From Lingula anatina (Eukaryota > Brachiopoda > Lingulata > Lingulida > Lingulidae), in contig NW_019775522.1 in the NCBI RefSeq assembly GCF_001039355.2, forward strand, positions 1-46,597: DNA of 46,597 bases. The letters are read 5' to 3'. Below are positions 1 through 10,800 of this stretch, one piece after another. Made by a program: the position numbers and the translations under genes. The notes beneath the pieces were generated by a model. It saw nothing but the letters and a program-made list of their open reading frames with translations. It had not been told where the DNA came from and did no database searches. The stretch's first letter is position 1. Each line of letters starts with the position of its first letter.

Positions 1-111
1 TTTTATCCTAATCCAATGTTATGCAGAATAAGAATTTGATGTTGGCTATGCAGTTACAGTAAGCATCATACATTAGTTAATCAGAATTGACAGTATCCTA
101 TTTCCTGCGTT

Positions 112-117
112 TTTATT
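112..117 (-). terminator. Poly(A) signal AATAAA for the CLCC1-like gene
   Basis: TTTATT on the plus strand reads AATAAA on the minus strand, about 270 bases past the CLCC1-like stop codon. This is a plausible 3' end signal. No transcript evidence is available. Confidence 0.4.
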
Positions 118-389
118 TTCTGGTTTTTGTCTGTACATTTGACAGCTTTGCTGCCTTGTTTTAAGATAAAGGATAATCCAAGTTATGCAGTCTACTGTAT
201 TTTCAAAAATATCCATGGAGAAGAGCTAAAACTTGTCAATTCCTTTCTCTACACTCTAACCTGCAAGCTGATATTCGATGCTATAACTATTAGTCATATA
301 ACTGTTAATATCTCTGCATGAGAAACAACTGAAGGCAAGAAAAGGTACCAACTGAAAGTTTGTGTAAATGTCTCTTTCATCAAGACTTA

Positions 390-2724
390 TCAATCCTCTT
401 GAAAATTGATAGCTCTTTTCACAGTACTATTTTTAACTGCTTTAGTCCTTTTGCCACTGTCCTGTATTGCTGAGTGCTGCTCTCTAGTGGCAGGTACCCT
501 CAGTTGGACGTGATCACCTTTCCCATGATGCAACACTCTTGACAGTGCCCTTATTACATCTGGCGTGCATCGCGAAGGCTCAATTTTCAGAAATAGTGGA
601 AGAGAGATGCGATAACTGCACAGCATAATGGTGACGATCAATAGAAACAGGATGAGAACCAGCATCACTACGGGCTGCCATTGGACTGGAATCTCAGTGA
701 GCAGAAGACGAAAGCATCGCCCCAGACCACTGCAGAGGATCTCCAGGGGTTTTGTTATACACTTGGTGAAAGCAGATGACAGGACCTGTAATGAACAGTA
801 TAGTAACAATGTGTTCATTTTGACAAAAGAGAGATATTCAAATGGGAGGGGGGGGAGGGGGTTAAATGTCTCTGATTCATAAAGAGGGCTAAAATAAACA
901 AGTAAGGGCCTAAATATTAAAGGAGGATATATAAGTTGGTAACTCCTAGCAATCTGCTGCCTGCACTCATGAACAGCATCTTTCTTTGAAAAGTGCAAAA
1001 GTTGTCTCCGTTTATATCAAAATTGCCTATTAAAAAAGAAGGGCTTAGTCAGGATTTTGAAATAGGAGTCAACAACCATATCCATACTAAGATAGGTCAT
1101 TTAGATTCCATCTGCATTAAAAAGTGAAATGTGGAGTCTACAAGACAGCTGCCTGGCTAATGCCTTTTTGTGAGGGCATAAATAAACTAGGAGGGCGTAA
1201 ATACTCACCACAGCAGGTGTCACCTCCCAGAGAGGGTCCACCATGACAGCATAATGGTATTTAGCACATGGACTGTGATCCCAGGAGAAAGCCCAGTGGA
1301 ACCATGCCTTCAGGGAGGGGAGAAGACCTAGAGACTCCGGGAGACATTCCTTGGGAGTGCCCTGGAATGAAAAAAAAAAAATGATAATAATAAAAAGAAA
1401 TCTCTGTAGTAGGGTATCAATTTTATAAGAGGAATGGAAAATGAATAAGGGAAATATATATATATATAGGATTATGCCAAAATAATACAAGTAACAAAGT
1501 TGCAATACGCTAACTGATTTCTGGGAGAATAGGCCTTTTGCAGCTAGAGAAAGCCTTTCAGTAAACAAAAGAAGTCAACATTCAGTCATCTAGCTGCAAA
1601 AGGCCTATACGTATATTGAGCTCATATATACTTACTGCATACAAGACGGCAGCTTTATTTGCCACCTCCTGCTGGTACATTCTGATGAACTCCCAAGGAA
1701 TACTAATCACCGTAGCAACCAGCAATATGTACAACACACACTGTCTCCAACTCAAGTTTACTGTGGTCTCTCCAGTCAGGATCTCTCTTAGTACAAGAGG
1801 TGTAGATTCCTCACTGGGTATTAAATCGCCATTTAATTTCTTATTTCGTGTTCTGGTGTCTGTTCTCTTTGCATTCACCTCCCTGTCTCTGCTCTCTCCA
1901 CTGGCTTCCAGAATATTTCCAGTTATTAAAAATCTCCTGTCACAGAATTTCCATAGCAAAATCACAAATAGTAAAATGCCTATGAGAAACATGAAAGTTT
2001 GGAAAAGATAAAAATAGCTGAGGATGGTAGAGTTGGTAGTAATTAGCAACCAGGTGCCTTCTGTAAATTGTCTTGTTTTGTTCATAGTCAACATCCATGT
2101 TTCTTCTGTGACATGTTTTGTTCTGTTCATAGATGATATAAAATGTGTTGTTAAATAATCTGTTGCATTTGTCATTGATTCAAACATTGATAAAGAAGAG
2201 GCTGCCAAAATATATTTGACAGTTGTCGTTGTTTGTGTCAGAGAGGACGTGAGCTGATTCCATGGAGTCCAGGATGATTCAGATGGTTCAACCTTTGGCT
2301 GGAATACCACACTGTATAAGCTTTGGAATGTTTGGAACCAAACGCCGTATACTTGAACTTCTTCGGGAATTTGCTGTGGACCTAATCCTGAAAAGTTTGT
2401 GCAAAATTACACCAAATTAAGATACGATGACTTGTCGGGTTTCATTCAATTCTTTTTTGTAAGTAAAATTAGTAAAGTCATTAACAGAATAACTCTAAAG
2501 TAAAACCGAAGTGAACATTCCAGCCCTCTTGAAACTAGCGAAACAAAAAGTTAAATTTCTTTGATCAAAATCAGTTAGAATCGCTATCTACTCTCACCTA
2601 ATTTTTTTATCAATAAAGCACATAAAACACACAGAAGTGCAGAGATAAAACAAATATTTCTTGCTATAATTGGAAAATTGTATGATGATTTAAGACTTCT
2701 CTTGTTCAAACTGCGCGCCGCCAT
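390..2724 (-). CDS. CLCC1: CLCC1-like ER chloride channel protein, complete, 4 exons
   Basis: Exons on the minus strand: 2724-2598, 2387-1636, 1361-1209 and 785-390. All junctions are GT/AG and phases agree (127+752+153+396 nt, 475 aa plus stop). The first exon starts ATGGCGGCG and encodes a hydrophobic stretch at about residues 24-40, a likely signal peptide or anchor. The lumenal part carries four N-glycosylation sequons (about N116, N130, N145, N161). Membrane segments follow at about 165-190, 259-276 and 382-400. Family resemblance is clearest after the second segment: DPCQKYY-like SPCAKYHYAVMVDPLWEV in exon 3, then the KPLEILCSGLGRCFRLLLTEIP stretch matching the CLCC1 region before its last membrane helix. 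CLCC1 is an ER anion channel in vertebrates. The N-terminal third is not recognisably conserved and the protein is shorter than human CLCC1 (551 aa), so function is inferred from family. A minus-strand AATAAA lies at 117-112. Confidence 0.85.
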
Positions 2725-2726
2725 TT
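2714..2726 (-). promoter_or_regulatory. YY1-like AAAATGGCGGC element overlapping the CLCC1-like start codon
   Basis: The start codon sits inside AAAATGGCGGC, close to the known YY1 core AANATGGCGGC that often overlaps initiation codons of metazoan housekeeping genes. It lies in a short GC-rich patch in otherwise AT-rich sequence. Binding is inferred from the motif only. Confidence 0.4.
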
Positions 2727-3510
2727 TACTATTACTATAGCAAGCCAGAAATATCAAAGACGAAAATACGTTATAACTTTTCTTGCCTTAGACGATAAAA
2801 CATCTTTAACTTTCTCATGTAGGAATTATTTTGATTGATTATAATTCTTGTTAGAGTAATTAAGTAACTTTATACCAATAAGTTGTAGATTTATTGACTA
2901 TCTATTCTTTGCAAAACATTATCAGTGCACGCGCGTAAATATAAGGAAGTAACTCGTGAATTTCACGGGGAACTTTTGATGGGCAACAGCTATATCAAGA
3001 TAGTCTTCCAAGAAAACATAACAATTGACAATACAAAGGTGAATTCGCTTTGTCGACATGAATGTGCAAAAGACTGAGATTACAATTGAAAAAGGTATTG
3101 TGGATTCTTTTTGACCGCAGTATCACAAGATCCAAGTCAGCTGATTTGAAACTACCCGAGTCGATATATCGACTTAAAAAAAAAACTTTACTGTTGCAAG
3201 ACTTTGCACGGTACTTTAAAATGTAAGTGTGAATCTCCCTGCTTGGAAAGGAGAACTTCGAAGCCAAAAGTTCTAAAGTTGCCCTTGGAAAATATTCACA
3301 AATCCTGGACAATCTCTGTACATGTACAGTACAAAGGTAAGTACTAGCGGTTGTATCTTTTTTGTAAGAACTTGATTTACGTAAAAACGAAAGTATATTT
3401 AAGACAAAATAGTGAATGAAAAGTAACATTTATCTGAAATCAGCCATTCATATTTCTTTTCATAAATTTCTGGGAAGAAGTATAAGCATGTTTAAGAAAA
3501 AATAAGAGAG
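2727..3510. other. Intergenic stretch upstream of the CLCC1-like gene, no gene seen
   Basis: AT-rich sequence with no repeat or coding signal I can defend. One open minus-strand frame (3429-2995) has no family resemblance and no sensible splice context. The stretch presumably holds the CLCC1-like promoter. Confidence 0.4.
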
Positions 3511-3895
3511 TGTAGTGCCAAATGCAGGGTAGAACCGGCCGGATAGCTCAGGTGGTAGAGCACTCGCCCTGTTGGGGGCATCTCGATAGTCCGAATGTTC
3601 ATTGGTCCAAGGTTCATTGGTCCGAAGGTTCATTGGTCCGAAAAACGGTAACATTTTCATCGGCTTTTTAATCAAGGGTTCATTGGTCCGAAGGTTCTGT
3701 AGTGAACATTCGGACCAATGAACCTTCGGACTATTGAACCTTCGGACTATTGCTACAGCCCCGCCCTGTTAGCGAGAGGTCCTGGGTTCGATCCCTGGTC
3801 TGGCAGGTGGTTTTTCTACACTTTCCCAAAAAGACGCTACAATGGTGGCAGTGGTTGTGCAAGATAGGGCTCCCGCCTTTCTGCATTTGGGGGGA
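3511..3895 (+). mobile_element. tRNA-derived SINE, split by a later insertion
   Basis: The tRNA-like head has box A TAGCTCAGGTGGTAGAGC at 3544-3561 and, after an insertion, a perfect box B GGTTCGATCC at 3785-3794, followed by a non-tRNA tail. The two halves would join at CGCCCTGTT|AGCGAGAGG. A second copy at 3899-4030 shows the uninterrupted order. The missing cloverleaf arms and the long body make it a SINE and not a tRNA gene. Confidence 0.75.
3574..3761. mobile_element. 188 bp insertion inside the SINE, with 9 bp target duplication
   Basis: The direct repeat CGCCCTGTT stands on both sides (3565-3573 and 3762-3770) and is present once in the intact neighbouring SINE. The insert is built of about 15 bp units around GTTCATTGGTCCGAA, in forward orientation on the left and inverted on the right, so it can fold back on itself. 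It has no coding capacity and looks like a non-autonomous MITE-like element. Confidence 0.7.
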
Positions 3896-3898
3896 GGA

Positions 3899-4030
3899 GT
3901 GTAGTGCCAGATGCAGGGTAGGACCGGCCAGATAGCTCAGGTGGTAGAGCACTCGCCCTGTGAGCGAGAGGTTTTGGTTTCGATCCCTGGTCTGGCAGGT
4001 GGTTTTTCTCCCACCTAAAGAGGCGCTGCA
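3899..4030 (+). mobile_element. Second tRNA-derived SINE copy, uninterrupted
   Basis: Same family as the copy just upstream: GTGCCAGATGCAGGGTAGGACC leader type, box A TAGCTCAGGTGGTAGAGC, the anticodon-side sequence CGCCCTGTGAGCGAGAGG, and a box B with one extra T (GGTTTCGATCC). The extra base probably weakens internal Pol III promoter function. The two copies stand almost head-to-tail. Confidence 0.75.
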
Positions 4031-4607
4031 AGATAATCGACTAGAAAAAATGCAGGAACCTACATGTACATGTACAGTACCAGTACTGTAGGTGAAATTT
4101 AGATTCACAAAGACATTCTTTTCAACTAAAACTTAAAGGGTGTTTCTTTCACCTGGCCATTGAAGCCTCCACCTTGCATCAGTTTTTGGTCGTATACATG
4201 CTATAGGTAGTTACTGCAGGTAAAGCCTTACTGGTATTCCACCCTGCATTTCAATCTCTCAAGGCTGTAAATATCCACTTCCAGACACAACTGTGTCCTA
4301 TGTCATGCCTTGTAGTGTACATGTAGTACCTGGTATAATTCCCATTTTAAGTCCTTTTGTATTGGTTCATGCACCAGTTTGATAACATTTTAGTCTTTTT
4401 TATTCCATCTATAAAACAACAACTACCACATACAAACATCATTAGTTAGTCATCAAGAATTTGTAATACAGGCCAGTGGAATGAGGCCTAACCTGTGTAG
4501 TATATAAGGTTGAAAACTGAGGCAACTGCCCCTCCCCCCTTCAATCCTGTTATCATTGTCCTCACAGAAACTCTACTGGTGTTATGGCTTCTTGACATCA
4601 CTATATA
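4031..4607. other. Intergenic stretch between the SINEs and a MITE, no gene seen
   Basis: AT-rich, with no coding signal or recognisable repeat. Confidence 0.4.
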
Positions 4608-4817
4608 TAAGACCCCATTCCCAGATCCAACTAGATCGACCTAACTCCCTGGGGGTTCACACTAAATATCTGTCAGCTGAGCGGGCACAAAAGTTAATTA
4701 CCCCCTTACAGCTTGTAGTAGGCAGGACGGACATTTAAGCCGGATTATCTGACAGCAATCTAGTGAGACTCCTCACGGGGATAGATCAATCTAAAATCTA
4801 TGGGAATGCACCCTTAA
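4608..4817. mobile_element. MITE copy 1 (TTAA-type family)
   Basis: About 210 bp, beginning AAGACCCCATTCCCAGA and ending with the approximate inverse TGGGAATGCACCCTTAA. It is homologous along its length to the element at 28674-28893, including the internal CCCTGGGGGTTCAC and AGCTTGTAGTAGGC segments. There is no coding capacity. It lies just upstream of the DENND3 first coding exon. Confidence 0.65.
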
Positions 4818-4879
4818 AGTTGGGTTTATTGCCTGATATCCTCTATTAACATGGTCATGCAGACAACATTTACTTTCAG

Positions 4880-7800
4880 AGACTAGTCTGGCATCATGGC
4901 TTCTAGACTCCACAATAGTCTGATAGACCTGCTGGTGATGGTGGGACTGGACCAAGAGACTGGACTTAAACCTAATGTGGTATGTAGACTTCAAATGAAT
5001 CTTTGATTATATGTACTCTGAGGTGGTTTATGACCACGTAGACCTGTAGATTCAATTACTGACCCATTACTGACCCATGGGTCAATGGTGTGTAATGCCA
5101 GTATGAAACAAGATCTGTATTATTATTATTATTATTATTATTAATCATTTATTAATTATTTATGCAAGTAGGGAGGCTAAATTACTCTTTAACTCTTGCA
5201 TAGTGGACTGCAAATGTTTACGGATATGCTGGTGAAATATTTTTACTTATCTAATTTAATTATAGTAAAATTGTAGATATTTTCTATAAAAGTGCCAGTC
5301 ATGAGTCAGTCAGGTGACCATCACTCTTTGATGATGGGCTGAAATGTCATGGCTTATTGGTAGAAGAAATAGTCTCTTAAAAACATTTTTACCAAGGTAC
5401 AGTAAGGTCTTTAAAGATGAGTGATGCAGAAAGTGATATGCAGAGGAATGTTGATGACTTAAACAAACAGTTCTTACCTGATAGTATTTTATTAATAAAT
5501 TTCTTCGTAATTATTATAATTTTTATCATAATTTCAGACGGACAGCAGTGCCAACGACCCACTTTTCCTCAGCAACTACGAGCCTCAGGTGCTAGCCTCC
5601 ATATCAGCGCAATGTGCCATGTTCCCTCAGTCGTTCCCGAACCAGGATGAGGCTTATCCTCCCACTGATGCTGTAGACAACAGGACAGTGCTGACCCCTA
5701 TCAGTGAACAGGAGGATGCACATTTCAGAGCGTATGTAATGTTCAGCTTGTTTTTCATCTAGCTAAAATCTGCTGTGACAGCACACATGGTGTATTTTCC
5801 ATTGTTAAATAGAGAAATTTTAAATTTAAAAAACTCTACAATACATACATTTGTTACCTAAGTGTTGGTGTTAAATTTGAAGTCCTCACTTGTTTTTCAG
5901 AAATTTTGTTACAAATTGAAATGCCTCACAGTGTGTTTCAAAAAAATTTATAACAAATTAGTGGGCTAAAATAAATTCTAATGTCAGCAAAATTTGAAAA
6001 TTATTTTCTTTAGCATTAGAGTAATTTGCACACAATAATTTATCCACGTCATTCAGGCATCTGTTAAGTTGAGTCCAGATTTAAGCAGAATTTTTTCTTA
6101 ATGTTCCAGTAAGCACGCAAGGCGTAGAGGTGCCATGCAACTCTGGTACTCCATGTTTTCATTGAAATTTATCCATTTAAAATCCATTCAACCCATAGAT
6201 ACTTCATATTGATTTCCTCGTCATACTTTGAAAAAATTTTAAATGCAAAACCATCCTGTCCTTTGGCTTCATAAACCACCTTAATTTGAATTTTTTTCAC
6301 TTCTCACTATAAAAAGGTCATGAATCCAAACCAACTTGTCCTTCAGCTTCAAAAATGACATTTATTTAATTTGAAGAAAAACCAGTACCAGCTTTCAACT
6401 ATAACTCCATTATATTTCTCTTAAAATGTAGATGTGATCGAAGGAAAAGGTAAAATTTGTCTCTTTTGTTCACTTCTATCTTCACCAGTAACAGTTAGTG
6501 AGTTATGTTGAAATAATTGTTGACCACAACACCATACCCATCTTGAACCAAAAACCATTTAATTAATTAATTAATTGATTAATTTTTTGTATGTGTTTTA
6601 GTCAGTGTTTTTCCTCCTTATTCTACATTCCTGTGTACCCATATAATATCGTGTATACTATACTAGTTTGTTTCCTAGAGATATGTACTAACAGAAATCC
6701 ATTCACCCTTCAACAATTAACAACAATATGAATAAGAGAAATTTTTAAAATATGGTAATTTGACAATGAAAAAGGTTCATCAGTTTGGTATTGTTTAATG
6801 GTAGCTAATGCCCTTTAAAATTTGCCACAATCTACTATTTTATGAAACTCCTAGATATGTTTCAATGTCAATGTGACACCTCTGCATTCGTCAATGACTA
6901 CATTAGTTTTATTTAGACTGGGTTAACATACCTAGATCTGTTAGGATTGATCCATAACTGAGGGGTTTCTTGCTAAATTGGTTTCAGCATAAGGGCTTAG
7001 ATATCTTGCATGCCTACTGAAGCTGTTAACTCATAATTCCTTACCCCTTAGCAGCTAGCATGACAGACATCTAAGCGGTTAATCACAATTTAGCAAGAAT
7101 CCTTTTGGAGATAGACAAATCCACAACTGACATAGAAATGAATTTTGTGAAAAAAGATGATTTACTGGTAACAACAATTACTTGACATTTGAATAATGTA
7201 GTTATAATACTACTGACCTACTTTCTCATATGACTCTGCAGAGAGGATTGGGGGTATGTTATACCTGCATGAAGTTAACTCATCATTATTTTTTTTCTTT
7301 CTTTTCTGCACTGATGTAAGAGTTAACAGATTTTTCTACAAGAAATCCATTAGTCTGATATTAAATCCGTGATATTTTGTTGTTTGCATACAGTTATATC
7401 ACAGTCAGTGCAAACATTCTTTTTTTTTATATTTTTTGTGTAATTTTCAATCGACATTGTCAGTCTTCTCCAGAATAGGACTGCCTGACAACAGTGTCTG
7501 TGATGTGAACAAACAACAAAATATGGGTTTATAAACTTGTTTGGTTCTACATTGTTCTGAAATAAATTCTTCAGTTTGCAGTGTGATTATTCAAGGAATT
7601 CTCTAATTTACAGTATTTTGCTGATTTGATTACGTTCTTGCATGTGGGTTTTCATAGATTTCCCTGATTTTAGGAGAATTTTTTGACTCTGTCACATCTC
7701 AGATTAAGTGTGGATTTCACTGACAGAAAATATTCACCCCTTTGTGTGGTTGTGTTTTGTTAATTTTCACTGCATGGCCCTGGATGTTTAAATATAAAAT

Positions 7801-10800
7801 TTAGTTAATGAAATTGAAGAATGATGAGTTTGATCAGAATTTCAGTGTTTTTGTCCAAAGAATTGTCAACTTTATGCTTTTAATTGTAGCAAGAATACAC
7901 TGCACAGAGTTTATCTGGTCAGGTTTTTTGAATTTTTTATTATGTTAAACTTTGAAAAAGCATGCTATTATCCCTGTTCACACTAGTATCAAATTTTATT
8001 CCAAATGCTAAAAACAAATTATTTAGCTAATCCAAATACAAATTTTTGTTAATTTCCAGAATTTTATGTTTTTGTAAAGAAAAAGGTATTGTTAATGAAC
8101 CCATGCATTATGGATAAGTGTTTTGCTTGGTTCATCTTTTATGTTGACAATTTTTTTTAATCAAATATTTTTAATGTCAGCAAATGTGAAACTATTAATA
8201 TTTTAACTTGTTCATCATTTGGGACACACACAAAATGTGACATTTTATTTATATGTGTCATTTGGCACATAAAGTACACACTTGTTGACACTTATGAGAT
8301 GTGACGCACAGAAATGACACACATGACACATGAATGGTTTAAGTACAGTATGGACATTATAGTTTCATTCATGAATACAAGATGTCTTAATTTGATTATA
8401 CAGTTAAGTTGGCCATTTTGTGAGACTTAACCAAGCAATTAAATGACATAAAACAACAAGACAACATCAGTTTTTCTCTGATATTTAAGTGCAAATCACA
8501 TCATCCCGTGCAGTTGTAAACATTCTCGTTATTTGTTTATTACAGGATAGCCAAAAGCCTTCCACGCCGTGTGACCCTGGGCACCATTGCAGGTGGTCGT
8601 AAGATGCTGCGCATGCTCAGTACATCTGGTGGAGAGCTGCCAATATCTGCGGAGGTTATACAGTCTCTGACAGCATTCTGTTTTCCAGGTTAGTGTGTAT
8701 TGGTTGTGACATTGTGTTAGGTGTGAAACTTTGCTATTTGGTAATTGTGATCACTGGAAAAAGGATTTTATGTAGGTCAAGCTTCTTTTAAAAAGGTGAC
8801 ATTTTTTTTTTTATGAAAAAGTAGGCCAGTTAAGAAACCTCAAATTTGATTTAGATCAGACTTTTTCTGGACAAAAAGTGATTCATTGAACAGACCCCCA
8901 TGCCTATAGCTTCACAGTGCAGAAAATTGTACCTCTTTGTCAACCTCTTTGTCAAAGAAAAGTGTAAGGTTTTATTTTAATATACCGTGTCATCACCTTA
9001 TTGCACAAATGTATTTCAGATGGCATGAAGGTCTACCGCCACAGCATGCCTACCCACATCCATTTCCTGGTGCTGACGGACATCACTGGAGAGCGCTCCT
9101 ATGCTGCATGTGCGACGTACACCAGATCTTTCATGTGCAAGAGTTGTAGAGTGGTAAGTGGGTCAAATGTGAACGGTTGTTGTCCTTTAGGAGGGGGGGG
9201 GTGTTATAGAATATTATGTAATGTTTAACATACTGTTTATTGTTACAGCTTAGTTGTTTGTGCTTGAATTATGTTAGTTGACAAGATATTAGCAAGATTG
9301 TGTTAGGTGTGACAAGTAGTTGAGTGTGTTAGTTGCGACATTAAGTCTGTTAGGTGTAAAAGGTTGTTGAGTTGTCTGTTAGGTATAATAATTGTACCAC
9401 CAGCGTTAGCGCTGGCGGTACACATGGTTTCGGTCTCGTCCGGATCGTTCCGCCGGCTCCGCCGGCTCCGCCGGCTCCGCCGGACGGCTACCGTTACCGC
9501 TTCTCCTCCTAGACGGTAAGGCCCCCCATACCCATCTCATGGATTTAGGTCACCTATAATCTCAACTCGTTCCACGTAAAATTTGGGCTTTGTCGGNGTT
9601 ATGAATAGAAACAAACTTGTGTGTATGAATCAAGATATTGAGCACTAAGGCAGATTATTAGTTTTTAAGTCTTGATGATATTGATGTAAAGTACAATGCA
9701 TTTTACAGGAGGAAGGAGACGATCACTATTATGATGCCATTCCTGAAGACTTCATTGAAGATGGCTCTGCACACAAGATGGGCCAGAGAGTCTACATTCC
9801 ATGTTGTCTGACTTTAATATCCAAATATCCCTACTTCACTGTAATGAAGGAGTGCTTGTCATGGTAAAGTTTTCATAAATAAAATTATTAATATTTTGAA
9901 GTTTTAATTGGTTGGAGCATAAAAAGAATATTTTTTATTTTGATAATGTAAAAAGTAAGATGATGAATGTTGTTTTTTCAGTCTTGTACCCAAGCTGCAG
10001 TCAAACCCAAGAGAAGTGAAGACAACTCTGGAAAAGTTTGCCTTACAGTTGTCTGCTACACCTGTGCCACCTGCTGGCAATGTGGCCATTGTAAGTACTG
10101 CCCTCTAGTGGTAGAACTACCCATTGGCACTATGATTGACAAGCCCCACTTGAAAGTGTTTGTGGGGGGGGGGGGGTTCAAAAGAACCACCCTAGGTTTT
10201 TGGCTGGAAAAAGTTTAACTTCACTCTGAAACATGCCAGCTTGAAGTCTAATCTGTTGACTGAGAATATCTTCATCCAACTTCAGTTAACTAACAGAGAA
10301 TTTTCTATTCAGAACTTGGATTTTGGTATAGAACAAGTTTTGCATTGTTTTTGTTTCAAACATTTTTTGACAAGACATTTGTTTACTCGTTCATTAACTC
10401 AATTAGGCATTGACTCACTCACTCACTCACTCACTCACTCACTCATTCAGTAGTTGACACTTTCATTATCTTGAAACATTGCAGAAAGCGTAATGTCATA
10501 TGGCCTAGCATCATCATCTTTTATCGTTGTTCCAGTACGTTTTCACCAGACTGAGTATCCAGTGCATTAGTTACATTAGCTGGGGTGGCGTGAACACTCA
10601 CCAATTCAGCCAAATGCTAAAACTGAATTAACTTGGCTAAACAAAATAGGGTTGGAGAAATAAGTTATGAATATGTCGCAATTTGAAGAAAAAAGTGATG
10701 AATAAGTAGCAATTTGGCTTATTGAAAAAAATTGTTAGCGCTACCCAAGGGTAGATATGAGTACTATGTATTCATTTATATTGAATTTTTGATTCAGAGG

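Noticed and set aside
1616-2011. Plus-strand 131-codon open frame
   Set aside because: It is the antisense shadow of CLCC1-like exon 2.
2995-3429. 144-codon minus-strand open frame as a gene or a CLCC1 5' exon
   Set aside because: No family resemblance. The CLCC1-like gene is complete with its first exon at 2724-2598.
3590-3750. CRISPR-like array of GTTCATTGGTCCGAA units
   Set aside because: Spacing is irregular, units occur in both orientations, and the setting is eukaryotic. It is the interior of a mobile insert.
3540-4005. Two tRNA genes
   Set aside because: Boxes A and B are present but the cloverleaf is not kept and both carry a shared non-tRNA tail, so they are SINEs.
5417-5650. Open frame MSDAESDMQRNV... 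as the DENND3 start
   Set aside because: It runs through the intron into the exon in the wrong frame and has no donor of the needed phase, while 4896-4979 fits exactly.
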